Positions 1 through 9,766 of a stretch of 64,000 bases of DNA are shown piece by piece; within the stretch, counting starts at the first letter, position 1, and each line of letters starts with the position of its first letter. The notes beneath the pieces were generated by a model that was not told the DNA's origin, did not search any database, and worked only from the letters and a program-made list of their open reading frames with translations. Both the position numbers and the translations under genes were made by a program. The DNA is taken from NCBI GenBank assembly GCA_016713035.1, contig JADJPW010000001.1:1488001-1552000 (forward strand). Reading direction: 5' to 3'. Source of the DNA: Verrucomicrobiaceae bacterium. Its GTDB lineage: Bacteria > Verrucomicrobiota > Verrucomicrobiia > Verrucomicrobiales > Verrucomicrobiaceae.

Positions 1-1
1 G

Positions 2-1057
2 CCCCACGGCAGGCTCGATCACCTCGTGCGCATGTCGGACAGCACAGGCATTTTTCAGCATGCGATCCACACGGTGCCGGATTTTCATCACGGATACTGC
101 ACGGATGATAATGCCCGCGCATTCATCCTGTGCTGCCTACTGGGCGATTTGGGTGAAAAACCGCATGGCGAGAGCTTGCGAGGACTTTCGACGACATACT
201 TGGCCTTCCTCGCTGCGGCGCTGAATCGCGACACGGGCGGCTTTCGTAATTTCATGAGCTTTGGCCGCCAATGGCTGGAGGAAGAAGGCAGCGAAGACAG
301 TCATGGCCGTGCGCTATGGGCACTGGGCACCGGCACCGTGCATGCCCACCATACAGGGCAGCAAAATTTATGCGCACGGCTGTTTGAGGCCGGTTTGGCT
401 CGTGTGGAGGCCTTTTCCTCGCCTCGGGCCTGGGCTTTCTGCCTGCTGGGCATCCATGAGTATCTGCGCGGCTATCCTGAGAGCAGCGCTGCGCAGGCGG
501 CACGTGAGGTGCTGACGCGTGATCTGGTGCGGCTATGGAAAGGCTGTGCGACGACCGAGTGGCCGTGGTTCGAGCCAGGTGCGACGTATGACAATGCACG
601 CCTCTGCCAGGCCCTCCTACACAGCGGCGAAGCGATGCAGGATGCGGAAATGAGCGAGATCGGGCTGCAATCGCTGCGCTGGCTCGTCTCGATCCAAAAA
701 ACGCCCACGGGCTGCTTCAGGCCCATCGGAAGCAATGGCTTCTGCATCCGCGATGGAGCACGGGCACATTTTGATCAACAACCCGTCGAGGCGCAGGCGA
801 TGATCTCCGCCTGCCTCAGCGCCTACCGCATCACGGGCGATCCCATTTGGTCGCGTGAGGCACGCCGCGCCTTTGAGTGGTTCCTGGGCCGGAATGATCT
901 GGCTCTCCCCCTTTACGATCCCATCACCGGAGGCTGTGGCGATGGGCTACACCCAGATCGTGTGAATGAAAACCAGGGAGCGGAGTCCACGCTCGCCTTC
1001 CACCTAGCTCTCGCGGAGATGACCTTCGCGCAGCATCCCCTACCCGCCCGCGCATGA
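2..1057 (+). CDS. Glycan-processing protein, C-terminal part of a GT/GH130-linked gene (5' truncated)
   Basis: The frame is open to the window edge. A GTG lies at base 26, but in-frame codons before it continue the protein, so this is the 3' part of a longer gene of at least 351 codons. The sequence is rich in Trp, Gly and acidic residues, with helices typical of an (alpha/alpha)6 toroid (for example TDDNARAF and YDNARLCQALLHSGEA). This resembles the C-terminal region of glycosyltransferase proteins encoded next to GH130 genes. The stop overlaps the next start (ATGA), which suggests translational coupling to the GH130 enzyme. The catalytic part, if any, is outside the window. The exact function is an inference from the neighbour and the general fold pattern. 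Confidence 0.6.
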   Translation, partial: PHGRLDHLVRMSDSTGIFQHAIHTVPDFHHGYCTDDNARAFILCCLLGDLGEKPHGESLRGLSTTYLAFLAAALNRDTGGFRNFMSFGRQWLEEEGSEDSHGRALWALGTGTVHAHHTGQQNLCARLFEAGLARVEAFSSPRAWAFCLLGIHEYLRGYPESSAAQAAREVLTRDLVRLWKGCATTEWPWFEPGATYDNARLCQALLHSGEAMQDAEMSEIGLQSLRWLVSIQKTPTGCFRPIGSNGFCIRDGARAHFDQQPVEAQAMISACLSAYRITGDPIWSREARRAFEWFLGRNDLALPLYDPITGGCGDGLHPDRVNENQGAESTLAFHLALAEMTFAQHPLPARA

Positions 1058-2520
1058 GTTCCCTCGCTATCCACCGCCATCAGATCATCCTCCAGCCGGA
1101 GAGCGCTCGCGTCATCATCCGGCCATTCATTCCCTCCAGCAGTCGCAGGCTCGCCACCATCATCGGCCGAGCGCTAGCGCTGACAGAGGAAGAGGTCGAA
1201 AAGGAGCTCGCTGCCGTGCATGCGGACTTCGATAGCCGCCATTTCGGCATCGAGTCGGTGCTCATGACTCATTTCACCAAAATTCAGTCAGAGATCTTTA
1301 CGCAGCGTCCGCTCACTCGCTCACGCCAGCTCCTCATCGGTGCACTTTTCAGCGGTGAATACTCCTTGGAAGCTGCAGCACTCTTTAATCCATCCATCGT
1401 GCCGCACCCGGATCAAAAAGGTGTGCCCGTGGGCGGCCTGCGCTTCATCATGAGCCTCCGCGCCACCGGTGAGGGGCACATTTCCTCCATCGAGTTCCGC
1501 GAGGGCATCATCTCACCTGATGGGCATATCGAGCTCACGCCCGTGTCACGCTATGTGAGCCTGCCTGAGGTGCTACCGAACCCCAGCTACCGAAAAAAGC
1601 GTTTCATGATCAAGCTGCACGAAATGGGCTTCGATAACGAATGCACCGCCGCTGTGATGGACAGCCTCACGGCCGAATTCACCCGCAGTGAGCTAGCCAC
1701 ACGCGTCAGCAGCGTGCGGCGGGAAAGTCTGCCCCTCTCACATGAGACAAAGCGCACTCTAGAGTGCATCCAGTGGCTAGCAGACTCGAACTACGAGCTG
1801 CGCTTCTCCGACAAGCTGGCACTGAGCGAGCGCATCCTCTTTCCCGTCTCTGACAATGAGAGCAACGGCATCGAAGACGCCCGCTTTGTCCGCTTTGTCG
1901 ATGATGACGGCAGCGTCACCTATTGCGCCACCTACACCGCCTACAATGGCCGTGCGATCCTGCCCCAGCTCATCGAGACACAGGACTTCCTGCACTTTCG
2001 CGTCCTCACGCTCAATGGCAGCGCGGTGCAAAACAAAGGCATGGCACTCTTCCCCCGCCGGATCAAAGGACGCCACGCCATGCTCTCACGCCAGGATGAT
2101 GAGAATCTCTTTGTCATGTTCAGCGACAATCCGCACTACTGGAGTGACCCACATCTCATCCTCCGCCCCGCAGAATTGTGGGAGTCCGTGAAGATCGGCA
2201 ACTGCGGCTCACCCATCGAGACTGACGCAGGCTGGCTCGTCATCACTCATGGCGTCGGCCCCATGCGGAAATACTGCATTGGTGCCGTCCTTCTCGATCT
2301 TGACGATCCCACCCGCGTCATTGGTCGCCTGCGTGAGCCTTTGCTCTGCCCAGTGGGCATCGAGCGCGAGGGTTACGTGCCAAATGTCGTGTATAGCTGT
2401 GGCTCGCTCATCCACGGCGGCCAGCTCATCCTGCCCTACGCCATGAGTGACAAGGCCACCGCCATCGTCAGCTTGCCCATCGAAGAACTCCTCAAGGTCC
2501 TGGTCGAGAACGGCGGGTGA
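1054..2520 (+). CDS. GH130 family glycosidase / mannoside phosphorylase-like protein
   Basis: 488 aa, cytoplasmic, with no signal peptide. The GH130 five-bladed propeller signature is visible: GIEDARFVRF near residue 270, NKGMALFPRRI with a downstream SRQDDENLFVMFSDN stretch near 330-355, GNCGSPIETDAGWLVITHGVG near 385-405, and a C-terminal YVPNVVYSCG / PYAMSDKA segment. Known GH130 members phosphorolyse or hydrolyse beta-mannosides. The substrate here cannot be deduced. The gene starts inside the stop of the upstream glycan gene and is followed about 50 bp later by a Tat-exported propeller. Length is somewhat above the usual 320-400 aa because of an N-terminal extension of about 100 residues, as seen in the longer GH130 subfamilies. 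Confidence 0.85.
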   Translation: MSSLAIHRHQIILQPESARVIIRPFIPSSSRRLATIIGRALALTEEEVEKELAAVHADFDSRHFGIESVLMTHFTKIQSEIFTQRPLTRSRQLLIGALFSGEYSLEAAALFNPSIVPHPDQKGVPVGGLRFIMSLRATGEGHISSIEFREGIISPDGHIELTPVSRYVSLPEVLPNPSYRKKRFMIKLHEMGFDNECTAAVMDSLTAEFTRSELATRVSSVRRESLPLSHETKRTLECIQWLADSNYELRFSDKLALSERILFPVSDNESNGIEDARFVRFVDDDGSVTYCATYTAYNGRAILPQLIETQDFLHFRVLTLNGSAVQNKGMALFPRRIKGRHAMLSRQDDENLFVMFSDNPHYWSDPHLILRPAELWESVKIGNCGSPIETDAGWLVITHGVGPMRKYCIGAVLLDLDDPTRVIGRLREPLLCPVGIEREGYVPNVVYSCGSLIHGGQLILPYAMSDKATAIVSLPIEELLKVLVENGG

Positions 2521-2569
2521 TTTTGCCGCTAGCCTTTCTGGGCAGCTTCCTTCAAAGTCGCCGCCTCGC

Positions 2570-3670
2570 ATGAACTCACGCCGCCATTTCCTCGCAGGAC
2601 TCACCACCGCTGCCGCTAGCACCTGGACGCAGACTTTACGTGCCGCCCCCGATCCGAAAAAAGACACCGTCATCGGCCACGGCACCTTCCGCTACCGCGT
2701 GAACAAGGACTGGGTGCCCGCAGGCCAGGGCCGCCATCATCCCATCCTCAACTGCCATGAGATGGTGCAGGTCAAAGATGGCCGCCTTTTCATGATCGGT
2801 GATCATTCACAGCATCAGATGCTCGTGTTTAAGCCAGATGGCACCATCACGGAGTCCTGGGGCGGCATGTGGCCCGGCGGACACGGCCTCACACTCGTGC
2901 AGGAGAATGGGGAGGAATCGCTGCTCGTGACCGACAGCGGCCTGTGGAAGAGCGGAAACGGCGGCTATCGCCAAACAGGCCGCGTCACCAAAATCGACCT
3001 CACAGGCCGCGAAATCTTCTCCATCAGCCACCCCATGTCCGTCGGTGCCTACGAGCCCGATATGGTCTTTAATCCCACCGAGACGGCGGTGGCTCCGAAT
3101 GGCGATATTTACGTCGTTGATGGCTACGGCTCGCAGTTCGTGCTGCGCTACGATGCACGCGGGAAGTTCATCCAGCGCTTCGGCGGCAAAGAAGGCGTCC
3201 CTGCCGATCAGCGGCTCAACAATGCCCACGGCATCGCCATCGACACGCGTGAGGGCACGGACAAGGCCGTCGTCATCGTCACCTCGCGTGCGGACAACTG
3301 CTTCCGCAGCTTCACACTCGATGGGAAATACCTCGATACCATCCCCGTGCCCGGTGCGATGGTCTGCCGCCCCGTCATCGCTGGCCAAGAAATGTACGCT
3401 GGCGTCTGCTGGTCCAAGACACCCGAGGTGAACAAACTGCCGCAGAACCCCAGTGGCTTCACCGTGGTGCTGGATGCGAAAAACCAGGTCGTCAGCGCCC
3501 CCGGCGGCACCGCACCGGTTTATGAAGACGGAAAACTCCAGCCGCTGATGCAGGCGGAGCGAGTCTTCGATCACGGCCACGATGTCTGCGTCCTGGAAAA
3601 CGGCGACCTCATCGTCTGTCAGTGGAATGCTTTTCAGACCTACCCGATCCGGCTTGAAAAAATCGCATGA
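2570..3670 (+). CDS. Tat-exported NHL / six-bladed beta-propeller protein
   Basis: 366 aa. The ATG at 2570 is chosen because it places a twin-arginine-type leader (SRRHFLAGL followed by an Ala-rich stretch) at the N terminus. A longer open frame from 2447 overlaps the GH130 gene and is ignored. After the leader come repeated NHL/peptidylglycine-lyase-like blades, such as GRLFMIGDHSQHQMLVF, PNGDIYVVDGYGSQFVLRY and NAHGIAIDTREG. Such propellers are common in verrucomicrobial and planctomycetal secretomes and usually lack a proven enzymatic role. The stop overlaps the start of the next exported protein (ATGA at 3667), so the two are probably co-translated. Confidence 0.8.
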   Translation: MNSRRHFLAGLTTAAASTWTQTLRAAPDPKKDTVIGHGTFRYRVNKDWVPAGQGRHHPILNCHEMVQVKDGRLFMIGDHSQHQMLVFKPDGTITESWGGMWPGGHGLTLVQENGEESLLVTDSGLWKSGNGGYRQTGRVTKIDLTGREIFSISHPMSVGAYEPDMVFNPTETAVAPNGDIYVVDGYGSQFVLRYDARGKFIQRFGGKEGVPADQRLNNAHGIAIDTREGTDKAVVIVTSRADNCFRSFTLDGKYLDTIPVPGAMVCRPVIAGQEMYAGVCWSKTPEVNKLPQNPSGFTVVLDAKNQVVSAPGGTAPVYEDGKLQPLMQAERVFDHGHDVCVLENGDLIVCQWNAFQTYPIRLEKIA

Positions 3671-4671
3671 AGTCACTCATCGCCCTTTTTTCACTCTTTA
3701 GCTCACTCGCCGCCGCCGAGACCACCTACTGGATCGACGAGGTAGGCCAGCGCCAGCTCACCATCGTAGAAAACGAGTTCCGCCGTGCGGACCTGAGCTT
3801 CCGTTGGACCTACGAACCCGGCATGATGCCAGGCTGGGCAGGCTACGGACAACGAAGCGGCAATACCATCCTTTTTGCCATCACACCCGTCGATGAGGCA
3901 CAGGACCGCGAGCCCTTCTTCTTCGCCAAAAAAAGCGACAGCCGCATCGAAATCACCTTTCGCAGCGAAAAGCCCGATCAACCCGACCCCGGCATCCGTG
4001 GCATTTTCCAGCAGCTCACTCCCGATAAGCGGCTACAACTCGCCAAAAAAGAATTTGAAGCAGCAGAGACACGTTTGGCGCTCGCTTTGCAAGTCACCAC
4101 GCGGGATGGCCGCCATGATGACAAGGTTATTGTCAGTGATTGGCGCATGAAGTGGCCGACTTTGCGGCAACGCTGGCTCTCGCTCTCCTACAAACCACCC
4201 GGCATCAAACCTGAAGACGATGCAGACTTCTGGATCAGACTCGCACAGGCCACCGCCATCGGTATCGGCTTCAACTCGCAACGCGTCGATCCCAAAAACA
4301 AAGGTGAATGGCCCGGCGACTACGACGACGGATTCGGCGGACGAATCACGATCCGTCCACGCAAAGAAGGGGGCCTGCGCATCAATCTGAACTGCACGCG
4401 TGGTCTCGATGGCAATGAACTCAATGGCACGGATGTCGCAGGGAACATCCCTGGCAGCGCCGTGAAAAAGAAAGGCGAGCTACTGCTCGCTGAGGCCGTG
4501 CTCGACATCACTGGCGGCCCCGAGGGTGCACCTCCGAAGCAAATCCGCGTCAAACTCCAGCGCAGAGGCGGCGCCCTCTGGGTGGAAACCACTTATCTCC
4601 ACCCAACCAACCGCAGAGGCTGGCTAGATGGCATTTATCGCTGGTTCCCAGAGCCTGAGCCTGGTCAATAA
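3667..4671 (+). CDS. Exported protein of unknown function
   Basis: 334 aa. It starts with a short Sec signal peptide (MKSLIALFSLFSSLAAAE, likely cut after AAA). The mature part has no family I recognise. It is rich in aromatic and charged residues, with a WPGDYDDGFGGRI segment in the second half and repeated beta-type stretches, which suggests a periplasmic beta-rich domain. It overlaps the preceding Tat propeller gene by four bases and is convergent with the DUF3686 ATPase gene, whose 3' end is 40 bp away. A role tied to the propeller is inference from coupling only. Confidence 0.6.
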   Translation: MKSLIALFSLFSSLAAAETTYWIDEVGQRQLTIVENEFRRADLSFRWTYEPGMMPGWAGYGQRSGNTILFAITPVDEAQDREPFFFAKKSDSRIEITFRSEKPDQPDPGIRGIFQQLTPDKRLQLAKKEFEAAETRLALALQVTTRDGRHDDKVIVSDWRMKWPTLRQRWLSLSYKPPGIKPEDDADFWIRLAQATAIGIGFNSQRVDPKNKGEWPGDYDDGFGGRITIRPRKEGGLRINLNCTRGLDGNELNGTDVAGNIPGSAVKKKGELLLAEAVLDITGGPEGAPPKQIRVKLQRRGGALWVETTYLHPTNRRGWLDGIYRWFPEPEPGQ

Positions 4672-4710
4672 ACCACCGCCACTTCCCCGCCCCGCGAGTC
4701 GAAGTGAATT

Positions 4711-7700
4711 TTACGCTGAAGGCTGCTCCACCGCGCTCTCCACGACCATTGGCGGCTCTGAGCTCGCCATTTCTTTTTCCACTGGCTGCACCTTGATCTC
4801 CACATTCACCGGCACCGCCCGCAGGCCATCGATGATGGATTTCAGCTTCGCGATGGTCATGTCGGATAGTGTTGGCTGGCTCACCGCCTCGGTTAGGGCA
4901 CTCAAATGGCCGCTGATCCGCGTGACGGGATCATTCTCGCCTGCACCACCCGTGAGCAGATTGCGCTTAAAGGTGCGCTTGATTCCTTCCCAGCGTGCTT
5001 TGTCCTCTTCCGTGCTCAGACCATTGATTTCACGCCATTTGAGCAAATTCGCCTCCGCAGCGCCGCTGAGCGTCTGCGCCTCGCCGCGATAGTGATCGGC
5101 GATGAGCTGCCGCACCTCCGCATCGGTCATGATGGGGAGGATTTTCTCCGAAATCTTGTTCATGTTCCGGTAGCTGCCTTGTAGCTTGAACGGCGGCTCC
5201 ACGCGATAGGCATCCTCCATCGCTGCACTGGCCACATACTGCTGGTTCACTTTCAAAATGACCTCACGTACATGCAGCAGCTTCTCCATCACGGCCACGG
5301 CATCGTTGATCTCCTCCGCGCTAAAGCTGCTTTCAAATTCGACTCCCTCCCGCGTGCCAGTCTGAGCGATTTTTAGCACTGCCAGCGCATCCTTATGACT
5401 CCGCGCAGCGATCCGCGCCAGCGTGGCATTGCTAGTGAGTCCGTTCTCGATGTAGCTGTCTTTAAACACCTCTTGATGTCCGCCGAGGATGTCGCCCAGG
5501 TTGTAAGTATCCGCGCGATTCGCCAGCATGTCTGGCACCTGAAACTTGCCACCGACCTCGGTGTAAGGGTTCCCCGCCATCACCACGGCCACCTTGCGAC
5601 CACGCAGGTCATAAGTCTTCGCCTCGCCCTTGAAGACGCCTTCGATCTTCCTCGTGCCATCGCACAGCGGGATGAACTTCTGCAAAAACTCCGGATTCGT
5701 GTGCTGGATGTCATCGAGATAGATCATGACGTTGTCACCCATCTCGAAAGCGAGGTTCAGCTTCTCGATCTCCTCCCGCGCCGAGGCATTCCGCGCCTCG
5801 CTCGGGTCCAAAGAGGTCACCTGATGCCCCAGCGCAGGACCGTTGATCTTCACCAGTGTGATGCCGAGTCGGCTGGCGACATACTCCATGAGCGTTGTCT
5901 TGCCGTAACCAGGCGGTGAAATGAGCAGCAGCATGCCCATGCGATCCGTGCGCGTGTCCTTCCCCGCAGCGCCGAGCTGTTTCGCCAAGTTTGCGCCGAT
6001 GAGCGGCAGATAAACCTGATCGATCAGGCGATTGCGCACGAACGAGCTCAACACGCCCGCCTTGAACTGATCCAGCCTCAAATCCTTCCGCCGCGCCACG
6101 CTCAGCTCGTGCTTGAGTCGCTGAAACGCCTCAAACTGCGGCACCGCCTCGTTTTCATACTTCCGCAACCGCGCGGTGAACTCATGGTAATCGAGTTCGA
6201 GCTTCGCCTCGCTGATTCGGCCATGCGTGCCCGTCAGCCCGGTGATCGTCGTTTTGCAAACCGGCTCCGTCGGCGTCGCCGCAGGCGGTTGGTCATTCGT
6301 GACCACCATCGCCGCCGTTTCAATGCGCACGCCCTGATCCGCATTCGGATTCAGCGCCGTGATCCACTCCAAAGCGATCTCAAACGCCAAAACCGGCTGC
6401 GCAGCCAGTTCGGTCATCGTTGTCTCAAAATCCTTCGCCGCCCGTTTTGCCGTCAGTTCCTTCCGAAACGCCCGCAACAGCTCCACAGCCGCCACCGACC
6501 GCGTGAACGGCGATTTCGACTGCAATTCGTCGAGAAGGCAATTGGCAGCAGAATGGGTGACAACAGAATGAGATTCAGACATTCTGTTGCCAGCCATTCT
6601 GTTGCCAAAAAAGTCAGTGATTCGGCTCAAAAGCCCTGCGTCAGGCTCCACGGCCTTCTCTCCAAAAAACTCACGCATCCGCCCCTTCGAGCGCATCCGA
6701 GCCTCCAACGCCTTTTTCTCCGCATCCTTCGCCCACCCATGCCAAAACAGCCGCGCATAGCCACGCGAGGCCGGTGAATGTCGCAGCAGCCCCAAAGCCA
6801 GCTCCATCTCACGCAGCGGCTTCAGGATCAAAGCGGCGTCATGATCGTGCACACCTTTGGTGTAACCCTCATGGTATCGCTGCGCCATGAAGCCTTCTGC
6901 ATCCTCGGAGCCGGTTTTGAGCATCTGCCACGCGAGATACTCCGCGCGATACAGCTCCACATTCTCCGAAACGACCGCCTGATCCCAAACGGGTCGCAGA
7001 GTCTCCAGTTCCGCATTCTCCACCTTTTCAAAGAACCGCGTGCCGGTGAGATGAAACGCCAAACCGCCATCGCGCGGCAAAATCGTCAACTCCAGCGGCT
7101 GCTTGTTCACGCTGAACTGATGCTGCCCGAGTTGGATGAGATCGCCGCCGACAAAAATCTCCGACTTGTCGCGAATCTGCTTCAGCGAGTCCTGCTGGAC
7201 GGTTTTGAGCCGCGTGGTGAGCTCATCCGCCCGCACGCTGTCGCCGAGCTTGCGGAGTTCGTCGATCAAATCGCGCAGCTTCGCCACCATCGCATCGGCG
7301 GCGAGCCAAGCGTGCACTTCCTCCGGCTTCGCGAAGCTGGCGAGACGGTTGCGGATGCTCGTCAAAATGCGTTCCGCCGACTGTCCAAGGCTGCCGCAGC
7401 GCCGATTGAGCGCATCGGTGAGACTTTGGCGACGCGATTCGAAGGCTGTCTGCACCTCCTCGCGCTTTTTCACCAGCTCCGCCGCATAGTCGTCGAAGTC
7501 GGAGAACTTCGTCTCCATCTCCTCGATCTGCACCAGCACGCGAGTGAGCGATTCATCACACTTCTCCGGCGTGGTGGCCACTTCGAGGTAGTTCAGCACG
7601 CTTTGGCTCAGCAAACTTAGCTGCGCCTGAAACTGCGCCGCGCCTTCCGTCTTCGCCAGGTCATTGCGACGATTCTTGAGCACGCTGCGCACCTGATTGA

Positions 7701-9702
7701 GCTGCGCAAACAGCGTGCTGATGCCCTCGATGATGCGCGTCGTCTCCGTCGCATCTTGAATCTTGAGCCCGCTGACGATGGCGGTGAGCATTTCCAGCTC
7801 GCTGCTCGACTTCGCCAGCGCCTCCTCGACCTCCTGTGCCTCGGTGACCTTCGTCAAAGCGGGCACGCGAGCCTGCTGCTCGGTGATTTGCTTCCGATAC
7901 GGGTCCAGCGCCTCCGGCTTGAGCAGGAAGGCCACGCATTTCGCGCTGAGCTTGTCTCCCGCCTCGGCGACGGCCTTGTCCATCGCATCAATGACCGCCG
8001 CGTCCGTGTAGCGCACATCGCGCAGCGCGATGATTTGCCCGCGCAACTCGCGCAGCGTCGTCAGAAGCTGCACAAAGCCGAGAATGTCATTCGGATCGGT
8101 GTTCGTCGCCGCCGCGATGGCCTTCTGCGACTTCTCTTGCAGCGACGTCGTCTGTTCCGCTGCCGTTTTGCGCATGCGGCGCACTTTTTCGAACTCACCC
8201 AGCGCCGCCTCTGCGGTTGTTTTGATCTCCGTGAGTGCCGATTTGAGATCGTGGGCCTCCTCCTTGCCTACCCAGAAGTAACTATCCGAAATGTCACCGC
8301 AGCTTCGCACCAGTTCGACGTAGAGACCGCTGAACGAGTCATCCTTGGCCAGCAGCGTCATCACGCCGCGACATTCCGCCATCGCGCGGACAATCTCGGC
8401 GTTGCCGATCTTGCTGAGGAAGGTTTGCGATGCCTTTGCCTCGCTCACATCCGCTGTCAGATAGGGCGTGCGCCAAACTTGGATGACATGGTGCTTCCGA
8501 GGCTCTGCATCGGCATCAAAGAGGATCAACTCACCCGTCGGGAAGAGCGAAAAGCCATGGCAGGGCTGCGGTGTGGCGATGCTCTGCGTGATGAGGTTGT
8601 AGCTGAGCAGCAGATACGATCCGCTTTCGAGATGCGAGAACACAAACAACGTGTCCTCGCCATTCGCGGCCGAAACACGCTTCTCGAAGCGCATCGGCGG
8701 CAATCCAGTCTCAAAGCGGCGAACTTCGCCGGTTTGCAGCACATAGCCATGCGGGAAAAGGATGCCGTGATCGTCCGGCAGCAGCACGCAGGATTCCGCG
8801 ATGCTGTCGATGCGATGCGCCTCGCGCGTGCGCTCGTTGAAGACGAGGTGACGCCAGTTTTTCTCCTGATACGGCAGCACCTTCATCAGGATGAGGTTGC
8901 CGACGATGGCGTAATGAACCTCCGCGTCATCGAGCGTCTGGTCTTTGTTGTCCACCGGTTCGCTGTAAATGCCGCGACCAGTGGCGGTGTTGTTTTCGAC
9001 TTTGACCGTCAAATCGCCGCCAATGGTCTCGACGAAAACGCGGTCCTCGATGCTGATGTGCGGATGCTCGCCGTGGATGTACATGTCCCGCGTGGCCCGC
9101 TTCCACGCGAACTCCTGCGGCGTGGGAAAGACGAACTCATGGTCGCTGCGGTTGCCGAGGTATTTCAGCGTGCCTTTTTCATCATCGACGAGCCATTTGA
9201 AGGTTTTCACCTCCGTCGCCCGCTGCCCGACCTGGAAGCCCATGTAAAGATGCGGCCCGATGCGGTGAAACTTCAGAAACGTGGCGTGCTTGTAGTAGCT
9301 GTGCAGGTAAGCGAAGTCCTCCGCGAACTGTGCATCGCCCAGAATGGCCTCTTTGTTCGTGTGGAAGCTGTGATCGCCGTCCTGGAAGTCATACACCGCG
9401 AAGACATCCTCGATCTTCATCGTCGAGCGCAGCCCGAGGTGCACGTTGTAGCCAAACAGAAACCGTTTCGGCCCGATGGCCGCCATGTCGCGTGGCACGC
9501 AGTTGTTGTCCGTCGTCAGCCGTGCCGTCGCCAGCAAGGCCGTCTCAATGCCGCCAAACTCGGCCTTGCGGTCGTTGTTGAGGAGATCAAGCCGACGCTG
9601 CAACTCCGCGCCATGCTTCGCGAGGCGCTGACGAATGACTTCGTAAGCTCCGGCTTCGAGCTGGGGGGAAGAGTTTGCGGGAGGTGGTGTGGGATCAGCC
9701 AT
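4711..9702 (-). CDS. Giant AAA+ ATPase with DUF3686-type N-terminal region
   Basis: 1663 aa. The N-terminal ~430 residues match the DUF3686 / 'DNA repair ATPase' type (FLFGYNVHLGLRSTMKIEDV near 85-105, followed by propeller-like repeats). Residues ~480-860 are predicted coiled coil. A C-terminal AAA+ module has Walker A SPPGYGKTT near 1265, Walker B MIYLDDIQ near 1325 and a sensor-like VVMAGNPYTEVGGKF near 1380. The family is often annotated as DNA repair, but I know of no direct proof. It is the last gene of an operon with a flotillin and a YqiJ/NfeD-like protein, so a membrane-microdomain or membrane-stress role is at least as likely. The start codon abuts a palindromic element and no clear Shine-Dalgarno sequence precedes it. 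Confidence 0.85.
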   Translation of the reverse strand: MADPTPPPANSSPQLEAGAYEVIRQRLAKHGAELQRRLDLLNNDRKAEFGGIETALLATARLTTDNNCVPRDMAAIGPKRFLFGYNVHLGLRSTMKIEDVFAVYDFQDGDHSFHTNKEAILGDAQFAEDFAYLHSYYKHATFLKFHRIGPHLYMGFQVGQRATEVKTFKWLVDDEKGTLKYLGNRSDHEFVFPTPQEFAWKRATRDMYIHGEHPHISIEDRVFVETIGGDLTVKVENNTATGRGIYSEPVDNKDQTLDDAEVHYAIVGNLILMKVLPYQEKNWRHLVFNERTREAHRIDSIAESCVLLPDDHGILFPHGYVLQTGEVRRFETGLPPMRFEKRVSAANGEDTLFVFSHLESGSYLLLSYNLITQSIATPQPCHGFSLFPTGELILFDADAEPRKHHVIQVWRTPYLTADVSEAKASQTFLSKIGNAEIVRAMAECRGVMTLLAKDDSFSGLYVELVRSCGDISDSYFWVGKEEAHDLKSALTEIKTTAEAALGEFEKVRRMRKTAAEQTTSLQEKSQKAIAAATNTDPNDILGFVQLLTTLRELRGQIIALRDVRYTDAAVIDAMDKAVAEAGDKLSAKCVAFLLKPEALDPYRKQITEQQARVPALTKVTEAQEVEEALAKSSSELEMLTAIVSGLKIQDATETTRIIEGISTLFAQLNQVRSVLKNRRNDLAKTEGAAQFQAQLSLLSQSVLNYLEVATTPEKCDESLTRVLVQIEEMETKFSDFDDYAAELVKKREEVQTAFESRRQSLTDALNRRCGSLGQSAERILTSIRNRLASFAKPEEVHAWLAADAMVAKLRDLIDELRKLGDSVRADELTTRLKTVQQDSLKQIRDKSEIFVGGDLIQLGQHQFSVNKQPLELTILPRDGGLAFHLTGTRFFEKVENAELETLRPVWDQAVVSENVELYRAEYLAWQMLKTGSEDAEGFMAQRYHEGYTKGVHDHDAALILKPLREMELALGLLRHSPASRGYARLFWHGWAKDAEKKALEARMRSKGRMREFFGEKAVEPDAGLLSRITDFFGNRMAGNRMSESHSVVTHSAANCLLDELQSKSPFTRSVAAVELLRAFRKELTAKRAAKDFETTMTELAAQPVLAFEIALEWITALNPNADQGVRIETAAMVVTNDQPPAATPTEPVCKTTITGLTGTHGRISEAKLELDYHEFTARLRKYENEAVPQFEAFQRLKHELSVARRKDLRLDQFKAGVLSSFVRNRLIDQVYLPLIGANLAKQLGAAGKDTRTDRMGMLLLISPPGYGKTTLMEYVASRLGITLVKINGPALGHQVTSLDPSEARNASAREEIEKLNLAFEMGDNVMIYLDDIQHTNPEFLQKFIPLCDGTRKIEGVFKGEAKTYDLRGRKVAVVMAGNPYTEVGGKFQVPDMLANRADTYNLGDILGGHQEVFKDSYIENGLTSNATLARIAARSHKDALAVLKIAQTGTREGVEFESSFSAEEINDAVAVMEKLLHVREVILKVNQQYVASAAMEDAYRVEPPFKLQGSYRNMNKISEKILPIMTDAEVRQLIADHYRGEAQTLSGAAEANLLKWREINGLSTEEDKARWEGIKRTFKRNLLTGGAGENDPVTRISGHLSALTEAVSQPTLSDMTIAKLKSIIDGLRAVPVNVEIKVQPVEKEMASSEPPMVVESAVEQPSA

Positions 9703-9766
9703 ATGGAGTGCCGACGAGTCGTCGGCTTAGAGTTCTTCAAGGCCGACGAATCGTCGGCGCTCCATA
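9702..9766. repeat. Perfect palindromic element between flotillin and ATPase genes
   Basis: A 65-bp inverted repeat has arms TATGGAG / CTCCATA enclosing two further palindromes built on GCCGACGA and TCGTCGGC, separated by a 15-base spacer. It fills the whole space between the flotillin stop (9767) and the ATPase start codon (9702). Transcribed, it would form either one long hairpin or two short ones. It resembles the dispersed REP/MITE-like palindromes of intergenic regions, but only one copy is in this window. Confidence 0.85.
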
